DNA of 53,332 nucleotides, taken from a virus. The notes below the pieces were generated by a model. The model saw only the letters and a list, made by a program, of their open reading frames with translations. It searched no databases and was not told where the DNA came from. The stretch covers positions 1 through 53,332 of IMG/VR virus record IMGVR_UViG_3300031857_000259. One strand, written 5' to 3'. The position numbers and the translations under genes are program-made. This document shows, piece by piece, positions 8,139-17,132 of the stretch (positions are counted from its first letter, which is position 1; the number at the start of each line of letters is the position of its first letter).

Positions 8139-11100
8139 ATGACGAATATCACAAGAAACTTCATAGCTGGGAGAATGAATAAAGTCGTTGATGAACGACT
8201 CATTCCTGATGGAGAGTATATCGATGCGCTTAATATTCGCATGGGATCTACAGAGAACTCTGAGATTGGTGTCATTGAAAATACTAAGGGTAACAGCAGG
8301 CTGACTACAATTAAGTATGTTGATGGTACACCGCTTAGTTCCTCAGCTAGATGTATTGGTACTATAGCCGATAATACAAGTGAGACTATCTATTGGTTTA
8401 TTCATGACTCCAACTTTGGTGTTGGTGCTACTGGTAAGCTTGATATGATTGTATCGTTCAATGTGTACAACAACATATTGACATACCACGTGATTAGCAT
8501 CAACGATGGAGATGGTGATAATACCACTCTAAACTTTAACCCAGGATATCTTATCACAGGGATAAATATTATTGATGACTTGATATTTTTCACGGATGAT
8601 TACAATCCGCCAAGGTTCATAAACAGATTAAAGAACTACCCTGATCCTGTGGGTAACATAGACCAGTTTAGTGCTGAGTCTATTCTTGTTATTAAGAGAC
8701 CACCGGTAGAGTCTCCTGGTGTTACATTAATCAACACAGGGAATCAAAATGACTTCCTAGAGAACAGGTATATATGCTTTGCGTATCGATACCTATATGA
8801 GGATGGAGAATACTCTGCTACATCTCAGTGGTCTGCTCCTGCGTTTCAGCCTAAGCCGTTTGACTTTAGCATTAACAGCTACCTGAATGAGGGTATGCAG
8901 AACCAGTTTAATGCAGCTAGAGTAACTTACAATACAGGCGGACCGCTTGTGGTTGGCATTGACTTGCTATTTAAGGACACCACTAGCAATGTAATTAAGG
9001 TTATTGAGAAGCTTAACAAGGCAGACCTTGGACTAGCGGACAACCTTAACCGTACATACACATTTACAAATAGTAAGATATTTACCATCCTTCCTGAAAG
9101 TGAGCTGCTAAGATTGTACGACAACGTACCATTGCTTGCTAAGGCACAGACCATCATGGGTAACAGACTCATGTATGGTAACTATGTTGAGGGGTACGAC
9201 ATGATAGATGTCAATGGTAATCCTATTAACTTAGAGTATTCTGTTGATTTGATATCAGAGGAGATTGGAACTACTGAGGTAACAGATTCGCTTGGCTCAG
9301 GGACCTATAATTTTGGCCCTCCTCAAACGATTCCAGGAGCGGTGGTATACTTAGACCTTTCGCCATTTGAACTTGTCACAGGGGCCTCTATTACAGCCGA
9401 TATAACATTTGAGCATGAAGGGTTTGCTGGAGATACTCCGTTCCCTTCAGAAACAACAGATAGCACGTCTATCAACTTCTCATTTGTTTTGCCTAGATCA
9501 TATGCTTCAGTGTATGAGTTGGCAACAAGTGTTGAGTTTCAAGATGCGATAGGCATATCATCAAACATAGAGCCTGTAGTTGACTCTTGTAATGGCACTA
9601 CATTTACGGATCAGTTTAACTGCTCACTGCTACAGAACTTAGATGCATTGGATAAATACCAAAGCGGTATCAGTGCTGCTGGTCAGGGGATTGGTATTAT
9701 AACATCTCCAGCTAGTCAATCAATTGGTCTTCAGTTGCTTGCAATGAGGTATGTTGATGATACTACTACGCCTACATTTAGCGTGTATGAGTACTATCAG
9801 TATAATGCTGTTAATGCATTCTATCAAAAGATTAACTCTCCGAGAAGCTTACATAGCAACAGAGGGTATGAGATTGGGATTGTTTACATGGATGACTTTA
9901 ACAGATCAACAACTGCTTTAGTTAGTCCAAACAATACGGTTCATGTACCATGCTCAGCATCGGATACTAAGAACTCTATTCAAGTAACTATACCACCAAC
10001 ACAGAAGGTGCCTTATTGGGCAACACGATATAAGTTTGTGATTAAGCCTGATGAGGAAAACTACGATACAATATATAGCAGCATATTCTTTAATGATCCG
10101 CTGACTAATAACGTGTTCTTCTTGCTTGAGGGCGAGAATGCTAGGAAGGTTCAGCAGGGTGATAGATTGATTGTGAAGGCTGATACTAATGGACCTACAC
10201 AAAATTGCGTGTATACTACTGTGCTTGAGAAAGAATCTCAGGTAGAGGGGTTTATTGAGATTCCAAGTGAGCTAGATCCAAGCGTAAATATTCCTGTACC
10301 TGCTGGTGTATACATAAAGATTCTTCCAAATAACTTCTCTGTAGTTAAGGAGCAGGACGATATTATTGCTCCAGGTACTATTCAAGTAGATGAGAATAAC
10401 GGTGGGGATTATCCAATCCTAAAGTATCCAATGAATGTCTATAATGGCACTACTTGGGTTGATTATACTGTACCTGCTGGTAGTAGAATAAAGATAAACC
10501 TGAAGTTCCAAAGACTTGGTGTTGGTAAGGGTAATGGAGATTGCGAGACAAGAATCTATACCCTAGAGAAGACCATGATTGCATCAGCGGACTATGACAA
10601 CATGGTGTCTTGGTTTGAGGGAGACAATGTTCAAGTAGTTCTCAATGAGGGTGTTCAAGATGTAGGTGGAGATGGATGCGAGATTGATAATGAATACATT
10701 ACTGGAGTCTATGATTATCCTCCAGGATCAGCAACAGATGCTATTTCTGATCCTGCAACATGTACCAACAAGTATCGATTTGCTAGAAACACAACGACAA
10801 ATGAGTTGTCACTAGTTATATCTGGTACTGTTCGTTGTACAGGAACTCTTGCAAGAGAGAAGAGAAGGTCTACTATCATTGCTACCTTTGAAGTATTCAG
10901 AGCTGACAGCATAATTATATTTGAGACTGAGCCATCTGATGCTTTGCCTGATGTATTCTTTGAGAATGACTTGTCTCTCCCAATTGTAAATGGATACCAC
11001 GGAGGGAATGTTCAGACTCAGACAGCATTACTACCAGCAATAATTGACACTAATTTCTTCAACTGCTTTGCATTCGGTAACGGAGCGGAGAGCTATAAGA

Positions 11101-12545
11101 TTCTTGACTCAATTATTGGTAGGACACTTACCTTTGGTAACAGAGTAACTGCTGTAGCTGCTCAGGACTACAGAAGAATCAGAAGATTTGCAGACATTAC
11201 TTATAGTGGTGTCTATAACTTTGAGTCTAATGTAAATAAGCTGAACGAGTTTAATCTTGGTCTACTTAACTTCAAGTATCTTGAGGTAGCATTTGGTCCT
11301 ATCTTCATACTAGATGGACGTGAGACAGATGTGCTTGTGCTACAGGAGGATAAGATATCTTATGTGCTTGCTAGTAAGAATTTGATTTCTGACTCAGCAG
11401 GTGGAGGAGCTATCTCATCAGTGCCTGAGATACTAGGTACACAGATTGCTAGAACAGAAGAGTTTGGTATTAGCTTTCATCCAGAGAGTTATGTTCAGTG
11501 GGGATACGATAGATTCTTTACTGATGTAAAGCGTGGTGCAGTACTTCAATTGAGAGGGAATGACCTTGCTGTAATATCTGAGATGGGCATGAGGACTTGG
11601 TTTAGAGATGAGTTTATTGAGTCATTCAACACTCAGAAGCTTGGTGGATTTGATCCGTATCTAAATGAGTATGTTCTAAGTACTAACTCTCAAGAGTTGC
11701 CTAGACCATTAGATTGTTTATCATGTGGTATTGGTCAGACATTTACTATCCCAAGTGGTGATACATTTACTTATTGCGTTGACTTAGGTCAGCCAATTGG
11801 TGTTGTTAATATACCATATAGTGTTTCACCTTCTTCTACTGCTGAGTTTACTATATCGGTAACTTACGATGGAGCTACTGAAACTTCTGGTCTTGTAGAT
11901 GAGTCAGGGTCATTGCAGTTTGATAAGGACAAGAATAATGTTAACGTAGCCACAGTTACAATAACAGCAGCAGATCCTCTTGAGATAACTGTAACACCTA
12001 GATGTCCTGTAGAAGAGACACTTACAATTGTTAATGTAACATTGACTAGCGTGGTTGATGCAGGCAAGTTTATCCATAATCAGTACAGATATACTGATGG
12101 AACATTTGTATCACCATTGCAGTCTACTCTTGTTACATTTGCTACAAATGATTCAAGTCCAGTGGTATCTCAATACGATACAATAAATGGGCCAGAGGGA
12201 AGTTCTGGTATACCAACGGGAGGATCTACCTTACAGATTATATCGAATAAGATTGATTTTGATACATTTGATTTTGTATTAGGTCAAGATAAGTTTAGAT
12301 ATTTGCGTAGTAATACCTTATATCCAAATACTTCTGTAGGTATTTCAAACTTACTTGCAGCATCTTCATTGGTTTCACCAATAACAGGTAGTGCAGGATT
12401 ATTCTCAGGTTCATTTACTGTGCCTAGCAGTGGTGATTATCTTTATCTAATTTGGGATTACAGAAATTCATTGCCTGTAACTCTTTGTTATTCTAATACA
12501 ACTACTCAAGACGCATGCTGCGGCTGCGAAGAAGAACCAAGTTAA
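8139..12545 (+). CDS. Large tail hub/stabilisation protein (P22 gp10-like)
   Basis: 1468 aa. The N-terminus has 'VDERLIPDGEYIDALNIR' followed by 'GSTENSEIGVIENTKGN', the signature of the beta-propeller tail accessory/hub family related to P22 gp10 and the 'stabilisation' proteins of crAss-like phages. The rest is beta-rich, with Thr/Ser/Asn-rich domains near the C-terminus and a Cys-rich end ('DACCGCEEEPS'). It would form the body of the short tail below the adaptor rings. Much longer than P22 gp10 (about 470 aa), so additional domains must be present. Confidence 0.7.
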   Translation: MTNITRNFIAGRMNKVVDERLIPDGEYIDALNIRMGSTENSEIGVIENTKGNSRLTTIKYVDGTPLSSSARCIGTIADNTSETIYWFIHDSNFGVGATGKLDMIVSFNVYNNILTYHVISINDGDGDNTTLNFNPGYLITGINIIDDLIFFTDDYNPPRFINRLKNYPDPVGNIDQFSAESILVIKRPPVESPGVTLINTGNQNDFLENRYICFAYRYLYEDGEYSATSQWSAPAFQPKPFDFSINSYLNEGMQNQFNAARVTYNTGGPLVVGIDLLFKDTTSNVIKVIEKLNKADLGLADNLNRTYTFTNSKIFTILPESELLRLYDNVPLLAKAQTIMGNRLMYGNYVEGYDMIDVNGNPINLEYSVDLISEEIGTTEVTDSLGSGTYNFGPPQTIPGAVVYLDLSPFELVTGASITADITFEHEGFAGDTPFPSETTDSTSINFSFVLPRSYASVYELATSVEFQDAIGISSNIEPVVDSCNGTTFTDQFNCSLLQNLDALDKYQSGISAAGQGIGIITSPASQSIGLQLLAMRYVDDTTTPTFSVYEYYQYNAVNAFYQKINSPRSLHSNRGYEIGIVYMDDFNRSTTALVSPNNTVHVPCSASDTKNSIQVTIPPTQKVPYWATRYKFVIKPDEENYDTIYSSIFFNDPLTNNVFFLLEGENARKVQQGDRLIVKADTNGPTQNCVYTTVLEKESQVEGFIEIPSELDPSVNIPVPAGVYIKILPNNFSVVKEQDDIIAPGTIQVDENNGGDYPILKYPMNVYNGTTWVDYTVPAGSRIKINLKFQRLGVGKGNGDCETRIYTLEKTMIASADYDNMVSWFEGDNVQVVLNEGVQDVGGDGCEIDNEYITGVYDYPPGSATDAISDPATCTNKYRFARNTTTNELSLVISGTVRCTGTLAREKRRSTIIATFEVFRADSIIIFETEPSDALPDVFFENDLSLPIVNGYHGGNVQTQTALLPAIIDTNFFNCFAFGNGAESYKILDSIIGRTLTFGNRVTAVAAQDYRRIRRFADITYSGVYNFESNVNKLNEFNLGLLNFKYLEVAFGPIFILDGRETDVLVLQEDKISYVLASKNLISDSAGGGAISSVPEILGTQIARTEEFGISFHPESYVQWGYDRFFTDVKRGAVLQLRGNDLAVISEMGMRTWFRDEFIESFNTQKLGGFDPYLNEYVLSTNSQELPRPLDCLSCGIGQTFTIPSGDTFTYCVDLGQPIGVVNIPYSVSPSSTAEFTISVTYDGATETSGLVDESGSLQFDKDKNNVNVATVTITAADPLEITVTPRCPVEETLTIVNVTLTSVVDAGKFIHNQYRYTDGTFVSPLQSTLVTFATNDSSPVVSQYDTINGPEGSSGIPTGGSTLQIISNKIDFDTFDFVLGQDKFRYLRSNTLYPNTSVGISNLLAASSLVSPITGSAGLFSGSFTVPSSGDYLYLIWDYRNSLPVTLCYSNTTTQDACCGCEEEPS

Positions 12546-12546
12546 T

Positions 12547-13467
12547 ATGGCAACATCATCAACATACTATTTAGATGCCCCATCACTTAGCAGTGCTACC
12601 GTGGTATACTCAAATGCTGCGCTAACTACAGTCGCTGCAAATGGGTTCTACTCTGATGGAGCTATAGTAAGAGAGCAAGTATCAGGAGTGCTATTGCCTC
12701 AGCAAACTTGCCCTTCTTGTGCTGTCCCTTGTGGTGGTACAATAAGCGAAAGTGGAAGTCAGGGCATATATTATCTTAATACTGATTTAGGTACAGATAT
12801 TGGAGCAGTAATTATTGAGTTTGATCCTCAAAGTGTTCCAGATGGAATATTAGCAGTGTACGATAGTATTGCATATAATGGATTATCTTCACCTTCTTTT
12901 GGGTGGCTTCAAGGTACACCAAGCCTACCTACTTATATAGGATCTTCATCTAGTCCTTGTAGTAGTACAATTGTTTCTGGCTCACCATATAATTTAAATG
13001 AATTTCAATATGATGGGTCTTCATTTGTTCCATTAGGAACTGCAATTAGTGTAACTGTAACTTCGGGTCAAATGGCGTTGACTGGTTCAGGGCCTGGTAA
13101 TTGTGTGATGGTTATACCAAAGACAACTGCATCTCCATCTATTATAAACCTAACATTTATTGGTCCATGCACAGGAACTGTATTTGATGTTTCAGTATCA
13201 TGTCCAGCTGCGTTGACATCATTTGCATCTAGCACTATTAATGCAAGTAGTGCATTAGCTTGTGCTGATACTATTGACCAAACATACTACGTGGCTCACG
13301 TTACTGGGTCTGGGGGTAATTTAAGTTTGTATGATTTAGTTTTTAGTGACCCTAATGGTGAGTTTAAACTTGGTGCAGGTTACTATAAGACTAATGATGC
13401 AGGCTTATATGAGTGGTATCAAGTGGATTCCAATGGCGTAATTATTTTATTCGGATTTTGTCCTTAA
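12547..13467 (+). CDS. Tail-associated Ser/Thr/Cys-rich protein
   Basis: 306 aa, starting 1 nt after the tail-hub stop. The N-terminal motif 'YYLDAPSLSSATVVYSNAAL' then 'GVLLPQQTCPSC' resembles a short repeat seen in tail or receptor-binding proteins of Bacteroidota phages. Beta-rich, low in Lys, with about nine Cys residues (for example 'CPSCAVPC'), unusual for a phage structural protein and hinting at metal binding or disulfides outside the cell. Possibly a tail spike or tail-tip component; the function is inferred from position only. Confidence 0.55.
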   Translation: MATSSTYYLDAPSLSSATVVYSNAALTTVAANGFYSDGAIVREQVSGVLLPQQTCPSCAVPCGGTISESGSQGIYYLNTDLGTDIGAVIIEFDPQSVPDGILAVYDSIAYNGLSSPSFGWLQGTPSLPTYIGSSSSPCSSTIVSGSPYNLNEFQYDGSSFVPLGTAISVTVTSGQMALTGSGPGNCVMVIPKTTASPSIINLTFIGPCTGTVFDVSVSCPAALTSFASSTINASSALACADTIDQTYYVAHVTGSGGNLSLYDLVFSDPNGEFKLGAGYYKTNDAGLYEWYQVDSNGVIILFGFCP

Positions 13468-13472
13468 TAACT

Positions 13473-14279
13473 ATGGCAAACTATACACTATCATATAGCG
13501 AATCGGCCCAGGGGTGGCCATCATTCTACTCCTTCATTCCTGACTACATGATTGGGATGAACAACTACTTCTATACATTTAAGGGAGGGAACTTGTATCG
13601 TCACAATGTGAATGAGACCAGGAATAACTTCTATGGAACTCAGTATAACTCTAGGCTTCAGAGCGTATTCAACGTATCCCCTCTTGAGAATAAGATATTT
13701 AAGACTCTTAATTTAGAGGGTAATCAAAGCTGGGCAACGCTGATGGAGACAGACATTCAAACCTCAGGCTTCATTGAGTCTGCTTGGTATGAGAAGAAGG
13801 AGGCATCATGGTTTGCATTTGTACGTAACGCAGGTACGGTACCAGCACAGCCATCAGAGTATGCGCTTAGATCAGTGAATGGCATTGGCTTAAGTCAGAA
13901 CATAGTAGGAGGCGCATCATCACTACAGGTATTGTTTCCTATAGCTCCTGACTTGACTGAGATTGGAAGCATCGTAAGTGTAGGGGACTACCTATACTAC
14001 AGCCTACCTCCTAGCTACAGCACACCGGTGTTATGTGGTCAGATTACAAGCATTGTGGTAGACTATTTAACAGGGAACAACAAGATAGTTGTAAATGCAT
14101 TAATCGCTGGGGGTAGTATACCTCCAATAACTGACCCGTTCTTTATGTATATTAAGGGGTCCGTAGCTGAGTCTCATGGTGTACTAGGACATTATTGTAT
14201 ATTTACACTAGAGAACAACAGCACTACTAAGGTTGAGCTATTTGCAGTTGAGTCTGAAGTAATGAAAAGTTATCCTTAA
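13473..14279 (+). CDS. Conserved tail structural protein
   Basis: 268 aa. The ATG at 13473 is preferred because earlier in-frame codons lie inside the preceding gene. The N-terminus 'ESAQGWPSFYSFIPDYMIG' followed by 'MNNYFYTFKGGNLYRHNV' is a family pattern I associate with a structural protein next to the tail hub in crAss-like and other podoviruses. Rich in aromatic residues and strands. No enzymatic motif. It probably belongs to the tail nozzle or the fibre-attachment region. Confidence 0.6.
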   Translation: MANYTLSYSESAQGWPSFYSFIPDYMIGMNNYFYTFKGGNLYRHNVNETRNNFYGTQYNSRLQSVFNVSPLENKIFKTLNLEGNQSWATLMETDIQTSGFIESAWYEKKEASWFAFVRNAGTVPAQPSEYALRSVNGIGLSQNIVGGASSLQVLFPIAPDLTEIGSIVSVGDYLYYSLPPSYSTPVLCGQITSIVVDYLTGNNKIVVNALIAGGSIPPITDPFFMYIKGSVAESHGVLGHYCIFTLENNSTTKVELFAVESEVMKSYP

Positions 14280-14284
14280 ATTTG
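14277..14284 (+). promoter_or_regulatory. Possible -7 box TAAATTTG overlapping a gene junction
   Basis: Exact TAnnTTTG match across the stop of the 268-aa gene, but only 5 nt from the ATG at 14290, so any transcript would be nearly leaderless. It could be a chance match: six fixed bases in AT-rich DNA recur often. Confidence 0.25.
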
Positions 14285-14289
14285 CATTC

Positions 14290-14700
14290 ATGGGGATCTT
14301 AGTAAGGCAACTAAATGCAAATGACTACGATGACATCCTAGTAAAGTGGTGGCAAGGATGGGGATGGAATCCCCCTAGCAGGGACTTCTTACCTGATGAT
14401 GGCACTGGTGGTCTAATTGTATTCGATGGTGATGAGCCAGTATGTGCTGGGTTTATTTACACCATGAACGCAAAGGTTGCTTGGGTTGAGTGGATAGTAT
14501 CCAACAAGGAGTACAGAAAGAAGCCAACAAGAAAAGAGGCATTAAATCTTCTTATCTTTACATTAACTAAAATTTGTGAGAATAAGGGGGCTAAGTATAT
14601 TTTCTCAAACAATAATAATAAATATTTGATTGATCTCTTTGTGGGCATGGGGTTCATAAAGGGATGCACAAATTCCACAGAACTAATAAAAGTATTGTAA
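14290..14700 (+). CDS. GNAT-like N-acetyltransferase fold protein
   Basis: 136 aa. Strand order and spacing fit the GNAT fold: 'GGLIVFDGDEPVCAGFIYT' (beta2-3), 'AWVEWIVSNKEYRKKPTRKE' (beta4 with the acetyl-CoA loop region), a helix, then 'AKYIFSNNNNKYLIDLFVGM' (beta5/helix4) and a final strand. The usual Q/RxxGxG/A pyrophosphate loop is degenerate here ('EYRKKPTRK'), so acetyl-CoA binding is uncertain. Encoded within the virion gene block, as GNAT-like proteins are in some podoviruses; a role in modifying or completing the tail is inferred. Confidence 0.5.
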   Translation: MGILVRQLNANDYDDILVKWWQGWGWNPPSRDFLPDDGTGGLIVFDGDEPVCAGFIYTMNAKVAWVEWIVSNKEYRKKPTRKEALNLLIFTLTKICENKGAKYIFSNNNNKYLIDLFVGMGFIKGCTNSTELIKVL

Positions 14701-14701
14701 C

Positions 14702-15631
14702 ATGGGACTAGAGACCGGAGCAATTATTGCTATATCAACATCACTAGCAAGCGCAGGGGCTTCTGCTAAACAGGCATCTAATGCAGCTGGATTTGCTAAG
14801 GACGCAAAAAAAGAATCAGAATTAGCTTTTAAAAGAGCTATGAATGAGCTGACTGCAAATAAGTTTGCAGGACTTAGTCTTCCAAAAGAAGCCTATGAAC
14901 TTGAGCGTGAAGCGATGTTATCATCAGGTGCTCAGGCTATTGAGGCAGGAAGAGAGAGTGAACGTGGAGCTGCTGCAACCGCAGGCCGTGTTCAGATGGC
15001 TCAGCAAGAAGGGCAGAGACAGATAGCTGGGGCTATGGGCGAAGAGCTTATGAAGCTAGAAGGGCTTACTGCACAGGAGGAAGCTAGACTTGCATCTCAA
15101 AGAGCAAACCTTGAGTTGGCTCAGGCAGAAGGTGCACAGGTTGCTGCTGCTCAATTTGGTGCGCAGAGTGATGCTGCTATAACTGGAGCGTTCTCATCAT
15201 TAGCAAGTGCAGGTCAGCAGTACATGGAAGGAGCTGAATTATATAAGAAAAATGAAGGTGCTAGAGAACTACAGAAACTTAATAGGGAGTATGACAAGGC
15301 TGCTAAGGGTGGTACTTTAGGTGGAAGATTTAAAGATGCAGATGGTAAGGCTTTGCCATTTAATCAGGCTTTATTAAGAATGGAGGGATACGATAAGGAC
15401 TTGGCTAAGATTGCAGACATGACTGATTTTGAGCAGAAATCTTATTTGGCTGATAGACCTGAGTTAATTAGAGAATTAAATAACTTAGGGTTTGGAAGTA
15501 ATAAAGAATATGTAGTTCAAGCACCAGCACAACAAGGATTTAGAGTTGGTACTTCTAACTTAGCTCCTAATAATCTTAGTAACATTCAGTTCAATACAGG
15601 TTTGCAATCTCCATTTTACAGAGGATTTTAA
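14702..15631 (+). CDS. Internal virion protein (T7 gp14-like)
   Basis: 309 aa. N-terminal hydrophobic Ala/Ser/Gly segment 'GAIIAISTSLASAGASA', then long Ala/Glu/Gln-rich coiled-coil helix (about residues 25-190), then a polar tail. This matches the small internal core or ejection protein of podoviruses (T7 gp14, P22 gp7/gp20 class), which inserts in the outer membrane during DNA delivery. It is followed by two larger probable ejection proteins (495 and 3060 aa), giving the gp14-gp15-gp16 order of T7. The assignment is from architecture and order, not from direct homology. Confidence 0.6.
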   Translation: MGLETGAIIAISTSLASAGASAKQASNAAGFAKDAKKESELAFKRAMNELTANKFAGLSLPKEAYELEREAMLSSGAQAIEAGRESERGAAATAGRVQMAQQEGQRQIAGAMGEELMKLEGLTAQEEARLASQRANLELAQAEGAQVAAAQFGAQSDAAITGAFSSLASAGQQYMEGAELYKKNEGARELQKLNREYDKAAKGGTLGGRFKDADGKALPFNQALLRMEGYDKDLAKIADMTDFEQKSYLADRPELIRELNNLGFGSNKEYVVQAPAQQGFRVGTSNLAPNNLSNIQFNTGLQSPFYRGF

Positions 15632-15634
15632 GAT

Positions 15635-17122
15635 ATGGCAAGCTACTACAAATTCGCTGAGAGGCAGGCTGACAGTTTTGTAAACTGGGCAGAGATTGGT
15701 AAGGGTATTACTGACATGATCCAAACGGGAGTTGAAATCCGTGAACAGAAGAAGGCAGCTATCGACCAGGCTACTAGAGATAATCTCAAGAAGGTGGCTG
15801 AGGCTCCTGTTGGTGCACATGAGGGATTGAATACATGGACCCTAAACTATGCAGATAGTGCAAGAGAGGCAATCCTATTGCAGGATAAGTTGCTTAAGCA
15901 GGGCATGTTGAAGTTGAAGGACTATACTGTCATGCGACAGAACTTAAACGATGGCACTGATGAATTGTTTGGTGTCATTAAGAACTTCCAGAATACATTT
16001 AAGGAGAAGAGAGATAGACTAATAAGTAATGATCCAAAGAATAAGTCTCAACAAATTGAGATGGACTTGATGGCATACACTGAGCAGTTTGCTGACTTCT
16101 CTAAGTCTGCTGCTATTATTGACCCAAGAAACTTTAGTGTTAATGTTGGCCTAATGGAGCCTGATCCTGAGAACCAGGGTGTAATGAAGGTTGGTAAGAC
16201 AATTGCTACAGCTAGTTTCCTAAGGAAGATCCAGGATACCAAAGTAGATTACTTTGATGCTGATTCTGCTGCTGATTCAATTAGTAAAAGCATGGGCAAA
16301 TATGTTAGAACTACTATTGCTGAAATGAGTAGAGTTCAAGGAAAATTAATTACCAAGGAGGGTATTAAAAATAGTCCTGAATATAAAGAAATTATTAAGA
16401 CTTCTTTGAAAAGTGTATTTTCAAATCCATTTAATATGACTTCGATACTTACTGAGAACCTTATTCAAGACGATAAGGGAAGACCTTATGTATCAAGTAT
16501 ATCTGGGAAAGAAGGGAATGTAATTCAATTAAAGTTTAACCCTGCTACAAATTACTATGAACCAGAGTTAAATGAAGAGCAAAAGAATGCTGTTATAAAT
16601 TATATGACAGAGCTAATTGATATTAGACTTGATGATATTCAGAAGGAGGATCCATTCAATTACCCAACACAACCAAAAGGTGAGGCGGCACCAACTACTA
16701 GTGGTGGAGATTTTGAGTCAAAAAAGCAAGGCGTTAAAAATGATTTAATAAATATATCTAAAACTTTTAAACAGGGGGATTACCCATCAACAGTATTCCA
16801 GCCAAGCGTAGAAACTACACGAGAAAATTTACAAAAGCTATTCAGTTCTAGTCCATCTACTTCTGCTAAATATAAAGTAAAAACAATGGCTACTGATCCA
16901 GAAGATGTAAAAAGTAAAAACCTAGTTGTTGTAACAGATAATAATAATAACTTAGTGGTAAGTTACGATATAAAAAAAGTACCTCTTTCACTAGAAGGTA
17001 GAAGAGGATTTGATGCAGATGTAATTGATAAAGTAATTAACACTGAATTTGAGAGATTAATCCCTGGATCATTCTTAAATACAGGTGGACAACAATCAGG
17101 AACATCACTACCATCCAGATAA
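15635..17122 (+). CDS. Internal virion/ejection protein (T7 gp15 position)
   Basis: 495 aa, 3 nt after the gp14-like gene and 10 nt before the giant gene. Mostly helical and polar, with Lys/Asp/Glu-rich segments, no membrane segment or enzyme motif. A low-complexity linker occurs near residues 345-360. Middle component of a proposed three-protein ejection set; in T7 the protein at this position forms the periplasmic tube. Could equally be another minor virion protein. Confidence 0.5.
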   Translation: MASYYKFAERQADSFVNWAEIGKGITDMIQTGVEIREQKKAAIDQATRDNLKKVAEAPVGAHEGLNTWTLNYADSAREAILLQDKLLKQGMLKLKDYTVMRQNLNDGTDELFGVIKNFQNTFKEKRDRLISNDPKNKSQQIEMDLMAYTEQFADFSKSAAIIDPRNFSVNVGLMEPDPENQGVMKVGKTIATASFLRKIQDTKVDYFDADSAADSISKSMGKYVRTTIAEMSRVQGKLITKEGIKNSPEYKEIIKTSLKSVFSNPFNMTSILTENLIQDDKGRPYVSSISGKEGNVIQLKFNPATNYYEPELNEEQKNAVINYMTELIDIRLDDIQKEDPFNYPTQPKGEAAPTTSGGDFESKKQGVKNDLINISKTFKQGDYPSTVFQPSVETTRENLQKLFSSSPSTSAKYKVKTMATDPEDVKSKNLVVVTDNNNNLVVSYDIKKVPLSLEGRRGFDADVIDKVINTEFERLIPGSFLNTGGQQSGTSLPSR

Positions 17123-17132
17123 TAAATAAAAA

